Origin: Kordiimonadales bacterium IMCC3096
Lineage (GTDB): Bacteria > Pseudomonadota > Alphaproteobacteria > Minwuiales > Minwuiaceae
Direction: 5' to 3'
Length of the DNA stretch: 64,000 nt
NCBI GenBank assembly: GCA_016865035.1
Contig: CP018227.1
Location: 3,067,501 to 3,131,500 of the forward strand
The notes under the pieces are model-generated. The model saw nothing but the letters and a program-made list of their open reading frames with translations, did not search any database and was not told the DNA's origin. Made by a program: the position numbers and the translations under genes. Positions 26,922 through 35,690 of the stretch are shown in pieces (positions within the stretch are counted from its first letter, which is position 1; every line of letters starts with the position of its first letter).

Positions 26922-27445
26922 GGGCAAGCCTTGTCTATGGCGTTCATGGCGGCGGTGAAGCCGAGCAGGGAATAGGTGTCGGTGGTCTTGGTGCCACGCT
27001 TGGAAAAGCCGGTGATCACCATGTCCAGCCCGGCCTTCATGGCGGAGACCATCTGGCTGTCATCGCGCGGGTCCAGCGACCAGGCGCGTTCGCCGTCGGT
27101 CTGCATGCCGATCTCCGTGCTGCCGATCCTGGCCACGGCCTCCCGGTTCGGGGCGAAGGGATAGCCGACGATCATGCTGATCTCGTTCTCCACCCCGTCC
27201 GTCGGACGGTGGGCCACGTTGAAACGGATCGCGCCACGGTTCACACCCTTCGGCAGGGTTGTCTTCGGCGAGGAGGTGACGAAACAGATCTGCTGTTCGC
27301 CATCGCGATAGATCCAGGCGGACCAGTCGCGATAGTCACCGATCTTCTGCGGTGCGGCCTGGGCGTGGGCATCGCCGGGCAGTACGCCGGAGAATGCGAC
27401 CAGTGCGGCAAGCAGCGCCGCGGATATGAGGCTGTTCCTGAGCAT
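26918..27445 (-). CDS. Invasion-associated locus B (IalB) family secreted protein
   Basis: Predicted periplasmic protein of 175 residues. A Sec signal peptide is visible (hydrophobic 8-20, cleavage after the AHA of DAHAQA). The mature part has the IalB pattern: a strand with [26 protein letters not shown], then the Asn/Arg-rich [14 protein letters not shown] and a single C-terminal cysteine (KACP) that may pair with the one near residue 54. IalB homologues are widespread in free-living alphaproteobacteria, so the name does not imply pathogenicity. It overlaps rlmN by four bases. Confidence 0.82.
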   Translation of the reverse strand: MLRNSLISAALLAALVAFSGVLPGDAHAQAAPQKIGDYRDWSAWIYRDGEQQICFVTSSPKTTLPKGVNRGAIRFNVAHRPTDGVENEISMIVGYPFAPNREAVARIGSTEIGMQTDGERAWSLDPRDDSQMVSAMKAGLDMVITGFSKRGTKTTDTYSLLGFTAAMNAIDKACP

Positions 27446-27631
27446 GTGCGCAACATAGAGGGCGAATGCGGCAATTTCCAGACGAACGCGGCATCGGAAT
27501 GTGTCTTTGCGACAGGTTTGCCCCTGCCATGCGGCGAAGCATCATTGACGCACGCTGGCGCGAGGGGTGAAGCTGCGCGGCAGGATGAACGTGAACGTCA
27601 AGTTCACGAGCGACCGGTGGGGGAGGTAGCC

Positions 27632-28246
27632 ATGCCTGCGGCAGAGTTTCATTTCGATTTCGGCAGTCCCAACGCCTATCTGGCGCACTGCGTGCTTCCC
27701 GGGATAACGGAACGCACGGGGGTGCCGATTGTCCATGTGCCGGTACTGCTGGGTGGCCTGTTCAAGCTCACCGGCAACAAGTCGCCGATGGAATGGAACA
27801 AGGGCGTGCGGAACAAGAGCGAGTACGGGCAGCTTGAGATGCAGCGTTTCATCCGCCGCCATGCCCTCGACCGCTTCACGATGAACCCGCATTTTCCGGT
27901 AAACACGGTGGCCATCATGCGGGGCGCACTGGTGGCGCAACGCGATGGTTTCGGGCCGGCCTACATCGACGCGGTATTCCGTGCGATGTGGGAGGACGGG
28001 CAGAAGATGGATGACCCGTCGGTGATGGTCGCCGCCCTGGACAAGGCCGGTCTCGATGGCGCTGCAATTGCTGCCGCCACCCAGGAACAGTCGATCAAGG
28101 ACAAGCTGATGGAGAACACCAGCGCATCGGCCGATCGCGGAAATTTCGGCAGTCCGACCTTCTTCGCCGGTTCCGAGATGTACTTCGGCAAGGACCGGCT
28201 GCCGGATTTCGAGGAAGAGATTGTGCGGCAGCGTGATGCTGCGTGA
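27632..28246 (+). CDS. 2-Hydroxychromene-2-carboxylate isomerase-like, GST kappa/DsbA fold
   Basis: Thioredoxin-fold protein of 204 residues of the DsbA/GST-kappa group. The active-site region FDFGSPNAYLA has Ser12 in place of the DsbA cysteine, as in glutathione-dependent 2-hydroxychromene-2-carboxylate isomerase (aromatic degradation). The cis-Pro loop FGSPTFFAGSEMYFGKDRL near the end matches. Neighbouring genes are not a known aromatic pathway, so the substrate is unproven. The GTGA overlap with the following MFS gene suggests a shared function, perhaps import and processing of one compound. Confidence 0.82.
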   Translation: MPAAEFHFDFGSPNAYLAHCVLPGITERTGVPIVHVPVLLGGLFKLTGNKSPMEWNKGVRNKSEYGQLEMQRFIRRHALDRFTMNPHFPVNTVAIMRGALVAQRDGFGPAYIDAVFRAMWEDGQKMDDPSVMVAALDKAGLDGAAIAAATQEQSIKDKLMENTSASADRGNFGSPTFFAGSEMYFGKDRLPDFEEEIVRQRDAA

Positions 28247-29466
28247 GTGATCCGGCCCGCCCGACCTACCAGCGACGCCCGGCGACCGCGCTTGGCGCGA
28301 CCCTGGGGCTGCAGATCGTTGCGGCGGCCATGTTCAGCGCAACCGCAGTCGTTGCACCCGCACTGCCACCCGGACTGGGCCTGGACGAATCCGGGCTGGG
28401 CATCTTCGGTGCCCTGACCTTTGCCGGTGCCATGTTCGGCACCTCCGTCGCGGCCTTCCTGCTGACCCGCCATGGCCCGGTGCGGCTGATCCAGGCCGGT
28501 GTGCTGCTGTCCAGTCTGGCGCTTGCGGTGCTGTTTGCGGGGGTGCCCGCGCTGGCGCTGCTGGCCGCTGTCTTCATCGGTATCGGATACGGCCCGAATG
28601 CGCCCGGCGGTTCGTATCTGCTGTCACGGCACACGCATCCGGCCCGGCGCAGCCTGATCTTCTCCATCAAGCAGTCCGGTGTACCGGCAGGTGGTGCGCT
28701 AGTCGGTGTCCTGATCCCGCTGGTCGAGGCGGAACACGGCTGGCAGGCCGCCCTGTCGGTCATCATCGGGATCGGGTTCCTGACCGCTGTCGTGGCGCAG
28801 CCCTGGCGTTCGCGTCTGGACCTGGATGTCATCGCCGGTGCCCCCGCCCGCGCCCCGATGCGTCTGGCCGATCTGGTCCCGATTGCCGTGGTCCGCGGTC
28901 ACCCGATGCTGGTCCGCATCGCCCTGATGTCCTTCACCTATGGTGCCGGTCAGATGATCCTGGGAACCTTTCTGGTGATCTTCCTGACCGAGCGGGCGGC
29001 CATGTCGCTGGTCGCGGCAGGTGCGGCCTTCTCCGCCATGCAGATCAGCAGTTTCACCGTGCGCATGATCGCGGGATGGCTCAATGACCGGCTGGGACAG
29101 TCGCGCCTCATACTGGCCAGCTTCGGCATCGTCACGGCGGTGTCGGTCACGGTGCTGGCGACGGTCGATGCGGGGACACCCTATTGGCTGGTGCTGGTAC
29201 TGGCCGTCTTCTGCGGCGCCGGGGCCGCCGGATGGAACGGCGTCTATCTGGCGGAGGTCGCGCGACAGGTGCCGGAGGCGCAGATCGCGTCCGCCACCGC
29301 GGCGACGGTCTTCTTCACCTATTTCGGGCTGGTCGTGGGGCCGGCCGCATTCAGCCTGCTGCTGGCGTTCAGCGGTTACGCCCTGGCCTTTGGCTGTCTG
29401 GCGGTGCTGGTCCTGATCGGCGGGCTGATCATCCTGGTGCCGCCGCGGGCAGCCTCACCTGCCTGA
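28243..29466 (+). CDS. MFS transporter
   Basis: Inner-membrane carrier of 407 residues with twelve predicted hydrophobic helices. The GTG start overlaps the isomerase stop (GTGA), giving a two-gene unit. The segment SIKQSGVPAGGALVGVLIPLVE in TM5 and MIAGWLNDRLGQSRLIL after TM8 match the general MFS pattern. The substrate is unknown. Its pairing with a GST-kappa isomerase hints at an aromatic or organic acid, but this is only context. Confidence 0.85.
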   Translation: MSDPARPTYQRRPATALGATLGLQIVAAAMFSATAVVAPALPPGLGLDESGLGIFGALTFAGAMFGTSVAAFLLTRHGPVRLIQAGVLLSSLALAVLFAGVPALALLAAVFIGIGYGPNAPGGSYLLSRHTHPARRSLIFSIKQSGVPAGGALVGVLIPLVEAEHGWQAALSVIIGIGFLTAVVAQPWRSRLDLDVIAGAPARAPMRLADLVPIAVVRGHPMLVRIALMSFTYGAGQMILGTFLVIFLTERAAMSLVAAGAAFSAMQISSFTVRMIAGWLNDRLGQSRLILASFGIVTAVSVTVLATVDAGTPYWLVLVLAVFCGAGAAGWNGVYLAEVARQVPEAQIASATAATVFFTYFGLVVGPAAFSLLLAFSGYALAFGCLAVLVLIGGLIILVPPRAASPA

Positions 29467-29474
29467 ACCGGTTC

Positions 29475-30815
29475 TCAGCGCAGGGTGACGGAAATCTCGC
29501 GCCGGTCATGCAGTCTGCCATCGCGGACCATCCGCACCTCGGCGCGATAGATGCCGGGCTGAAATCCGCCAGGCGGTGTGCGACGACCGCCAAAGGCGAA
29601 GTACTGCGCCTGATCCTTCGGATGCGGATTGAGGGTCTGGGCGAAGACGCGATTGCCGTCGGGTGCGGTAATGCCGATGCTCATGACATCACCCTCTTGA
29701 ATGCCGAAGACAATGTACCAGGCCACCAGCGCCTGCCCGTTGCGGTCGAGCGTTGTGGCGGAACTGTCGCCGCTCTCCGCCTCCTCCTTTGTCAGTTGCC
29801 GGTCGATCATCCCGAGATCGAGAATGCCGCCAGCCTGATAGGTGATCTGCTGCCCGCCTGCCGTGTCCCAGAGCGGACGGTAATCACCACCGCAGGCCAC
29901 CTGCGGATCAACGCCGCGGAAGGGATCGATCTTCTGGCCGTCCTTGCGCACGCTGAGGTGCACGTGGGGAAACTGTGCCTTGCCCGACATGCCGATCAGC
30001 CCAAGCCGGTCACCCGCGCGCACGATCTGGCCCTTGCCGACGGAGACGGATCCCTTCTGCAGGTGGCAGTATTGGGTTTCCCAGCCATTCTCGTGCGTCA
30101 GCACAACGGCATTGCCGCACTCACGGCCATCGACAGCGCCTGCCGGCAGGGTCGTCACGTTCACGTCCGCCATGCCATCGCGCAACGCGCGCACCACGCC
30201 GTCCCGTGCCGCAACGACCGGAATGCCGTCGCGCATGGCCTTCAGGTTGGGGACACGGAAATCGGTGCCACTGTGGTTCTGGTAGCTCAGATGGCCGCAC
30301 GTGAAGTCCTGTGCCCCGGGGCCGGGATCAACGTCCATATACTGCTGGATGAAACAGTCCTTGCCGAGCGTACAGTCCACGGGACTGCCCAGACTGAAGG
30401 AGTCCGGCTGTGCGGACTGCCGCGCCGGCTCCAGCTTCGGTTGCTGTTCCCGAACCACCGGTTTCGGCGGCGCGGGGCGTTCCGCGAACTGGGCCACGGT
30501 CTGGCGGGGTGTCTCGGCGGGTGACGGAGGTGCCGTCTGCACAGGCGCGGGCGCGGGCGAGGTGGTCCGGGCGGGCGTAACGGTCCCGACCGGTCGCGCA
30601 GGTGCCGCAGGCTCCGGCCCTGTGCGCAGCGGCATGGCGGCGGCGGGGGCGGAAGTATCGGGCGGCGGGCTGGCGGAGGTATTGTCGGGTGCCGCCTGCG
30701 GTGTGGCCGCCAGGGGAACGGCTGCTGGATCATCGTGGCTGAAACGGTCGATGAACATCAGGACCGTGGCAGTCAGCAGGACGGCGATAATCGCGACGAG
30801 ACCCCAGCGCAGCAT
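29475..30815 (-). CDS. M23-family peptidase (LytM domain), membrane anchored
   Basis: Predicted envelope protein of 446 residues. An N-terminal helix (about 7-22) anchors it. A proline/alanine/threonine-rich linker (about 30-125) follows, and the C-terminal half holds an M23 domain with the zinc motif HSGTDFR (near 182-188) and the HVHLSV pair (about 284). All ligands are present, so an active peptidoglycan endopeptidase is possible. A beta-rich domain follows the catalytic part. Converges with the MFS gene; the stops are eight bases apart. The upstream ptsN gene lies on the same strand. Confidence 0.85.
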   Translation of the reverse strand: MLRWGLVAIIAVLLTATVLMFIDRFSHDDPAAVPLAATPQAAPDNTSASPPPDTSAPAAAMPLRTGPEPAAPARPVGTVTPARTTSPAPAPVQTAPPSPAETPRQTVAQFAERPAPPKPVVREQQPKLEPARQSAQPDSFSLGSPVDCTLGKDCFIQQYMDVDPGPGAQDFTCGHLSYQNHSGTDFRVPNLKAMRDGIPVVAARDGVVRALRDGMADVNVTTLPAGAVDGRECGNAVVLTHENGWETQYCHLQKGSVSVGKGQIVRAGDRLGLIGMSGKAQFPHVHLSVRKDGQKIDPFRGVDPQVACGGDYRPLWDTAGGQQITYQAGGILDLGMIDRQLTKEEAESGDSSATTLDRNGQALVAWYIVFGIQEGDVMSIGITAPDGNRVFAQTLNPHPKDQAQYFAFGGRRTPPGGFQPGIYRAEVRMVRDGRLHDRREISVTLR

Positions 30816-30855
30816 CAGCAGGTTCCCCTGTCAGTTGGGCCGGTCACGGAACCGG

Positions 30856-31320
30856 TCAGGCCGCCTCCGACGCCGAACCTGTGGTCAGAAGCGCGAAGAG
30901 GGCGTCATCACTGCGCGCGCCGCGAAGCTTGTCACGCGTGTCCCGGTCACGCAGCAGGCGTGAGATCCGCGACAGGGCCTTCAGGTGATCGGCGCCTGCG
31001 GACTGTGGTGCCAGCAGCAGGAACACGAGATCGACGGGGCGGCCGTCCAGCGAGTCGAAATCGACCGGCTGCTTCAGCAGGGCAAACACCCCGCTCAGGC
31101 CGTTCAGATCGGCGATCCGGCCATGTGGAATGGCCACGCCCTCACCAACACCGGTGCTGCCCAGCCGTTCCCGTTCCAGCAGCACATCGAAGACCACACG
31201 TTCGTGCAGTCCCACCTGTGCCGCGGCGATCCGGGCCAGTTCCTGCAACACCTGCTTCTTGCTTCCGGCCTTCAGGCCGAAGACAACGGATGCCGGGTTC
31301 AGGAGGTCATGAATTTCCAC
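30856..31320 (-). CDS. ptsN: Nitrogen-regulatory phosphotransferase EIIA (PtsN)
   Basis: Cytoplasmic regulator of 154 residues, the EIIA(Ntr) component of the nitrogen phosphotransferase system. The phosphorylated histidine is His66 in AIPHGR; GLSGVFALLKQPVDFDSLDG follows. It regulates, by its phosphorylation state, potassium transport and nitrogen-linked processes in related bacteria. The start is GTG. It ends the leftward block kdsD-lptC-lptA-lptB-rpoN-hpf-ptsN, the conserved alphaproteobacterial order; the gap to hpf is 60 bases. Confidence 0.95.
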   Translation of the reverse strand: MEIHDLLNPASVVFGLKAGSKKQVLQELARIAAAQVGLHERVVFDVLLERERLGSTGVGEGVAIPHGRIADLNGLSGVFALLKQPVDFDSLDGRPVDLVFLLLAPQSAGADHLKALSRISRLLRDRDTRDKLRGARSDDALFALLTTGSASEAA

Positions 31321-31380
31321 TACTGCACCTGTTTCGTTTCTTGGTCCGGATTGCAGACCGCCCCTTCCAGGGGGTGCGGA

Positions 31381-31971
31381 TCAGGCCTTGGCCGGATCAA
31401 TCCAGCCGATATGTCCATCGCTACGGCGATAGACGACATTCAGTCGGTCGTTGCCCAGGTTCCTGAACATCAGTGCCGACTGGTTCGCAAGGTCCAGCCG
31501 CATCACCGCATCACTGACCGTACAGGAGGGCACGGTGGCCGTCGTCTCGGCGATGATGACGGGATGCGCGTCGGCACCTCCAGTCTCCAGATCATCGGTC
31601 TCGGTCTCGTTGTCGTCGCTGGCGAGGGTGTAGTCCTGCGCCATCAGATTGGCAAGACCATCCTGCTTCTGTCGGGCGTGATGGTCCTTCAGGCGACGCT
31701 TGTAGCGGCGCAACTGCTTCTCGATCCGCTCCGCGGCCAGATCGAAGGCGCCGTGCGCGTCGCTGTCGCTGCCCTGGCTCTTCAGAAAGATGTCGTGCCC
31801 GATATGGACGGCACAATCAGCCTGTATCATCTGGCCGTTGCGGGAAAAGGTGATGGAACCGTCGATGCCATCGCCGAAATACTTGCCTACCGCATCCACG
31901 ATCCGTTCTTCCGCGCGCTGCCTCAGCGCGTCACCCAGATCGATCTGCTTGCCTTCAATGGTGATTTTCAT
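31381..31971 (-). CDS. hpf: Ribosome hibernation promoting factor, long form
   Basis: Long-form HPF (RaiA/YfiA family) of 196 residues that binds the 30S decoding region and drives dimerisation of 70S ribosomes when growth slows. The N-terminal domain (1-100) starts MKITIEGKQIDLGDALRQRAEE and has a basic stretch RRYKRRLKDHHARQK. An acidic linker leads to the C-terminal dimerisation domain (about 130-196) with DAVMRLDLANQSALMFRN and HIGWIDP. AGAGG precedes the ATG. A sigma-70-like promoter lies just upstream (32035-32063), so it may be expressed independently of rpoN. Confidence 0.95.
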   Translation of the reverse strand: MKITIEGKQIDLGDALRQRAEERIVDAVGKYFGDGIDGSITFSRNGQMIQADCAVHIGHDIFLKSQGSDSDAHGAFDLAAERIEKQLRRYKRRLKDHHARQKQDGLANLMAQDYTLASDDNETETDDLETGGADAHPVIIAETTATVPSCTVSDAVMRLDLANQSALMFRNLGNDRLNVVYRRSDGHIGWIDPAKA

Positions 31972-32034
31972 GATGCCTCTTCTGTACCGCCCTACCGACG
32001 CCCCGAAACCCGGCGGTGCTGCAAAGCGGCGCGG

Positions 32035-32063
32035 ACCATAGGTAGGCCCCCAAACCGAGTCAA
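32035..32063 (-). promoter_or_regulatory. Candidate sigma-70 promoter for hpf
   Basis: On the minus strand TTGACT (-35, 32063-32058) and TATGGT (-10, 32040-32035) are separated by exactly 17 bases, within the 144-base rpoN-hpf gap. The -35 matches consensus at five of six positions and the -10 at four. Predicted start of transcription is near 32028, about 57 bases before the ATG. Confidence 0.55.
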
Positions 32064-32115
32064 CCCGCTGAAATCCGGTCCCGTCGGGACAACCCGCGAC
32101 CGGAGCCGAAGCCGC

Positions 32116-33681
32116 TCAACGGGCCATCGACATTTGCAGCCGTTTCTGCCGTCGCCTTTGCACTGACGACGGAATACGCAGGGCTTCGCGGTATTTTGCG
32201 ACCGTCCGGCGGGCAATGTCGATTCCTTCTTCCTTGAGGATTTCGACGATGCGGTCATCGGAGAGGATCTTCCTGGGGTCTTCCTCCCCGATCAGGTCCC
32301 GGATCCGCATGCGCACGGATTCGGCGGAATGCGAATCTCCCCCCCGGTTCGACGGGATCGCGGCAGTGAAGAAGTACTTCATCTCGAAGATGCCGCGCGG
32401 GGTGCCGATGTACTTGTTGGCGGTGACGCGGCTGACGGTGCTTTCGTGCATGCCGATGGCGTCGGCGATGGTCTTCAGGTTCAGCGGACGCAGGTACTGC
32501 ACCCCCAGGGCGAAGAACCCGTCCTGCTGGCGAACCAGTTCCGTTGCCACCTTCATGATCGTGTTGGCCCGCTGGTCCAGCGACTTCACCAGCCAGTTGG
32601 CCGTGTTGAGGCACTCGCTCAGATAGGTCTTGTCCTCGGCCTTCTTGGTGGTGCGGCTGACTTCGGCGCAATAGCGGTTGTTGACCAGCACGCGGGGCAG
32701 GGTCTCGCTGTTCAGCTCGATCGACCAGCCGCCATCCGGCTTCTGGCGCAGCAGCACATCGGGCACGGCTGTCTGCGAATCATCATGGTCGAAACTGCTG
32801 CCCGGACGCGGATCCAGTCGGCGGATCTCGCTGACCATTTCGGCCAGATCCTCCTCATCGACCTCGCATTCCCGCATCAGCGCCGGATAGTCCTGACGCC
32901 CGAGCAGTTCCAGCCGGGCGACCAGTTTCGCCATCGCGGGGTCATAGCGATCCTGCTCGATCAACTGCAGTGCCAGGCACTCCGACAGGTTGCGCGCGCC
33001 GATACCGGTGGGCTCGAAGCCCTGCACGACCTGAAGCATGTCTTCCACCAGCGTGCTCTCGCAGCCCAGGCGTTCCGCCATCTCGTCGATGTCTTCCCGG
33101 AAATAGCCGTCCGGGTCGATGGAATCGATGATCGCCGAGCCCACCATCCGCTGAATATCGTCATTCACGGCGAGGCCAAGCTGGGTCATCAGCGATTCCC
33201 GCATGCTGACTTCCTCGCCCAGGGTATTCTCCAGGCTCAGGTCCATATCCTCGAAGCGCGACGAGCCGCCGCCGCCCATCTGGCCCAGACTGCCGCCGGT
33301 ATCCCCGGAATCACCGCCCGTACCGGAGGTTTCGCCCATGCGGTCGGCGGCACTGTCCTCGCCACTGATACTCTCGCGATCCGCATCGAATGCCTGTTCG
33401 GCCTCCGCGCCACCGCCGTTCTCGGCCGTGATCGAGATTTCCGCGACCGGCTCGTCACCAAATCCGTCGTCGCTGGTTTCGGCGCGGGCTTCAGGTTCCG
33501 GCTGATCGGGCCGGTCATCCCTCTCCCGTTCCTCCAGCAGCGGATTGCGCTCCAGCTCCTGCTCGACGAAGGAGGTCAGTTCGATGTTGTTCAGTTGCAG
33601 CAGCTTGATGGCCTGCTGCAACTGCGGAGTCATGACCAGATTCTGGCTTTGCCGAAGCTCCAGACGGGGTCCGATGGCCAT
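32116..33681 (-). CDS. rpoN: RNA polymerase sigma-54 factor RpoN
   Basis: Sigma-54 of 521 residues that recognises GG/GC -24/-12 promoters and needs AAA+ activators to open complexes. The glutamine-rich activator-binding region I (RLELRQSQNLVMTPQLQQAIKLLQL) opens the protein. A long acidic, serine/glycine-rich region II (about 50-135) follows. The core-binding region precedes the helix-turn-helix and the RpoN box ARRTVAKYRE at 490-499. Start 33681 was chosen because the N-terminus then matches the family exactly; AGGGC lies eight bases upstream. Ten bases separate it from lptB. Confidence 0.97.
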   Translation of the reverse strand: MAIGPRLELRQSQNLVMTPQLQQAIKLLQLNNIELTSFVEQELERNPLLEERERDDRPDQPEPEARAETSDDGFGDEPVAEISITAENGGGAEAEQAFDADRESISGEDSAADRMGETSGTGGDSGDTGGSLGQMGGGGSSRFEDMDLSLENTLGEEVSMRESLMTQLGLAVNDDIQRMVGSAIIDSIDPDGYFREDIDEMAERLGCESTLVEDMLQVVQGFEPTGIGARNLSECLALQLIEQDRYDPAMAKLVARLELLGRQDYPALMRECEVDEEDLAEMVSEIRRLDPRPGSSFDHDDSQTAVPDVLLRQKPDGGWSIELNSETLPRVLVNNRYCAEVSRTTKKAEDKTYLSECLNTANWLVKSLDQRANTIMKVATELVRQQDGFFALGVQYLRPLNLKTIADAIGMHESTVSRVTANKYIGTPRGIFEMKYFFTAAIPSNRGGDSHSAESVRMRIRDLIGEEDPRKILSDDRIVEILKEEGIDIARRTVAKYREALRIPSSVQRRRQKRLQMSMAR

Positions 33682-33691
33682 GCTGCGCGCC

Positions 33692-34477
33692 CTACATCCG
33701 GAAACGGTCGCCGAGATACACCCGGCGCACGTCATCATGGTTCACGATATCGTCGGGCGAACCCTCCATCAGCACCCGACCGTCATGCAGGATGTAGGCG
33801 CGGTCGATCAGGTCCAGGGTCTCGCGGACATTGTGGTCGGTGATCAGCACGCCCAGTCCGCGATCCTTCAGATGAAAGACCAGATCGCGAATCTCTCCGA
33901 CCGCGATGGGGTCGATGCCTGCCAGTGGCTCGTCCAGCAGCATGAAGGACGGGCGGCTCGCCAGCGCGCGCGCGATCTCGACGCGTCGCCGCTCGCCACC
34001 GGAAAGCGCCATGGCGGAGGCGCGCCGCAGGTGGGTCAGGGAGAATTCGGCCAGCAGATCCTCCAGCATCTGCTCCCGCATCTCCCGCTCGCTCTCGGTA
34101 ACTTCCAGCACGGCGCGGATGTTCCGCTCGACGGTCATGCCCCGGAAGATGGAGGCTTCCTGCGGCAGATAGCCGACACCCAGTCGGGCGCGCCGGTACA
34201 TCGGCAGGCTGGTGATATCGTGGCCATCCAGCATGATCTGGCCGAAGTCCGCCTTGATCAGCCCGGTGATGATGTAGAAACAGGTCGTCTTGCCCGCACC
34301 GTTGGGGCCAAGCAGGCCCACCGCCTCCCCACGCTGCACCGACAGCGAGACATCGCGCAGCACGGGGCGCTTCTTGTAGCGCTTGCCGAGCTTCCGCGCC
34401 GAGAGGCCGGTATTCTCGTGCACCAGGCGCGGTGTCGCGCCTTCCGCCGTTTCGGTCATGTCGGTCACGTCCGTCAT
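33692..34477 (-). CDS. lptB: Lipopolysaccharide transport ATPase LptB
   Basis: Cytoplasmic ABC ATPase of 261 residues that powers extraction of LPS from the inner membrane with LptF, LptG and LptC. Visible motifs: Walker A GPNGAGKT (57-64), signature LSGGE (158-162), Walker B with LDEP (181-184) and the downstream switch His in ITDHNV. An N-terminal extension of about 20 residues precedes the usual start and is common in alphaproteobacteria. It overlaps lptA by four bases (ATGA). LptF and LptG are not in this window. Confidence 0.97.
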   Translation of the reverse strand: MTDVTDMTETAEGATPRLVHENTGLSARKLGKRYKKRPVLRDVSLSVQRGEAVGLLGPNGAGKTTCFYIITGLIKADFGQIMLDGHDITSLPMYRRARLGVGYLPQEASIFRGMTVERNIRAVLEVTESEREMREQMLEDLLAEFSLTHLRRASAMALSGGERRRVEIARALASRPSFMLLDEPLAGIDPIAVGEIRDLVFHLKDRGLGVLITDHNVRETLDLIDRAYILHDGRVLMEGSPDDIVNHDDVRRVYLGDRFRM

Positions 34478-35019
34478 TCAGTGGCATCCGAGCGCTGGGG
34501 CTGGAAAATGCCCTTCACCCGTCCCGTTCCCGGTGCCCCATCCAGACGCGTGACCCCCGTTTCCAGATTCATGACCAGCCGCTGTCCGGCAAGCACGTTG
34601 CGGTTCTGGAACAGGCGCACACCGCCCTCCAGCACGATGGTGGCGCTGTCGATGTCATAGACGCCCTGATCGCCGGTGGCGCTTTCCTTCTCCGTCGAGA
34701 CGCGGACATTGCCCCGGGCCTCCAGACGGGAGATACGCCCGCCGACCGCGGCACCTTCACTGTCTGCGCCACCTTCGCGGTAGCTGACGTGAAGCTCGTC
34801 GGTCTTCAGGTTCATGCGGCCCTGCTGCGCATCGACATTGCCGATGAAGACAGCCAGTTGCTTGTCCCGATAGACCTCCAGATTGTCCGCCTGGATCTCG
34901 ATCGGGGCGTTCGGATCGCCGCCCAGCCCCTGCTGCGCACTGACGGGCGAGAGCATGGCGAGGGTCAGCAGCACGGTCGCGATGATGCCCGGAAGCCGCA
35001 TTTTCGTTGTCCAATCCAT
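34474..35019 (-). CDS. lptA: LPS transport periplasmic protein LptA
   Basis: Periplasmic beta-jellyroll protein of 181 residues that bridges LptC and LptD for LPS transfer. A Sec signal (about 8-28, ending SPVSAQ) precedes the OstA-like domain, which opens APIEIQADNLEVYRDKQLAVFIGNVDAQQG. The repeated strand pattern continues through RISRLEARGNVRV and QRLVMNLETG. An internal ATG six codons in (35001) is an alternative start directly before the signal peptide. The gene overlaps lptC (TGATG) and lptB. Confidence 0.92.
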   Translation of the reverse strand: MDWTTKMRLPGIIATVLLTLAMLSPVSAQQGLGGDPNAPIEIQADNLEVYRDKQLAVFIGNVDAQQGRMNLKTDELHVSYREGGADSEGAAVGGRISRLEARGNVRVSTEKESATGDQGVYDIDSATIVLEGGVRLFQNRNVLAGQRLVMNLETGVTRLDGAPGTGRVKGIFQPQRSDATE

Positions 35020-35690
35020 CAGAGGCCCCCGGAACCGGTTTCGACCACCAGCTTGACACCACCCCTGAAGCGGATGGTCTGGCCGTTGCCTGCGACCTCG
35101 AAGCGGTCCGCAGTGATGCGCCCGTAGGGGCCGTGGCCGGTCACGGGGTCACCGCCCGTGATGCGACCCTGTGCCAGTTCGAACGTCGCATTGGTGCTGT
35201 GCAGTTCGTTGCCGCTGTCCGTGAACAGCGCCACATCGCCATTCAGTACCAGTCGCTGTGCCTCCCGGTCGTAGTTCCCGTTCAGGGCCGAAAGGGAGAA
35301 CCAGGCGCCGTCATCGGTGGTGGTGTCGCCGGAGATATTGGTCAGATGCACCAGTTCCGGTGACTCGGCATCCTGAACCACCTCATCGGCAGTGATGTTG
35401 AAGGCATGGGCTCCGCCGCTGATGAACCGGGCATTCGACATGGTCGAGGTCGGTGCGCCTACATCGACATCGGCGAAGTCGATGGGCAGGTCGCCGCTGC
35501 GTTCCGTGAACTGCGGCCAGGCCAGCAGGGCAACGACCAGCAGGGCTGAAACGCCGAGCAGCGCGAACTTCATCCGATTGACCAGCGGATTGCGGCGTGC
35601 CTGCCCGGTCGAGATGCGGTCCGAACGGGGCCGCGCGTTCCAGCGCCGGCCAATATCCTTCGCGGTCTCCGGGGTGTCGCTGACGTTCAT
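35019..35690 (-). CDS. lptC: LPS export bitopic protein LptC
   Basis: Inner-membrane protein of 223 residues with a single transmembrane helix (about 40-58) and a periplasmic jellyroll domain that receives LPS from the LptBFG extractor and passes it to LptA. The N-terminal cytoplasmic tail of nearly 40 residues is longer than that of E. coli LptC and contains the basic segment RRWNARPRSDRISTGQARRN. The domain is recognisable from strands such as FNITADEVVQDAES and NGDVALFTDSGNELHS. It overlaps kdsD by four bases. Confidence 0.9.
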   Translation of the reverse strand: MNVSDTPETAKDIGRRWNARPRSDRISTGQARRNPLVNRMKFALLGVSALLVVALLAWPQFTERSGDLPIDFADVDVGAPTSTMSNARFISGGAHAFNITADEVVQDAESPELVHLTNISGDTTTDDGAWFSLSALNGNYDREAQRLVLNGDVALFTDSGNELHSTNATFELAQGRITGGDPVTGHGPYGRITADRFEVAGNGQTIRFRGGVKLVVETGSGGL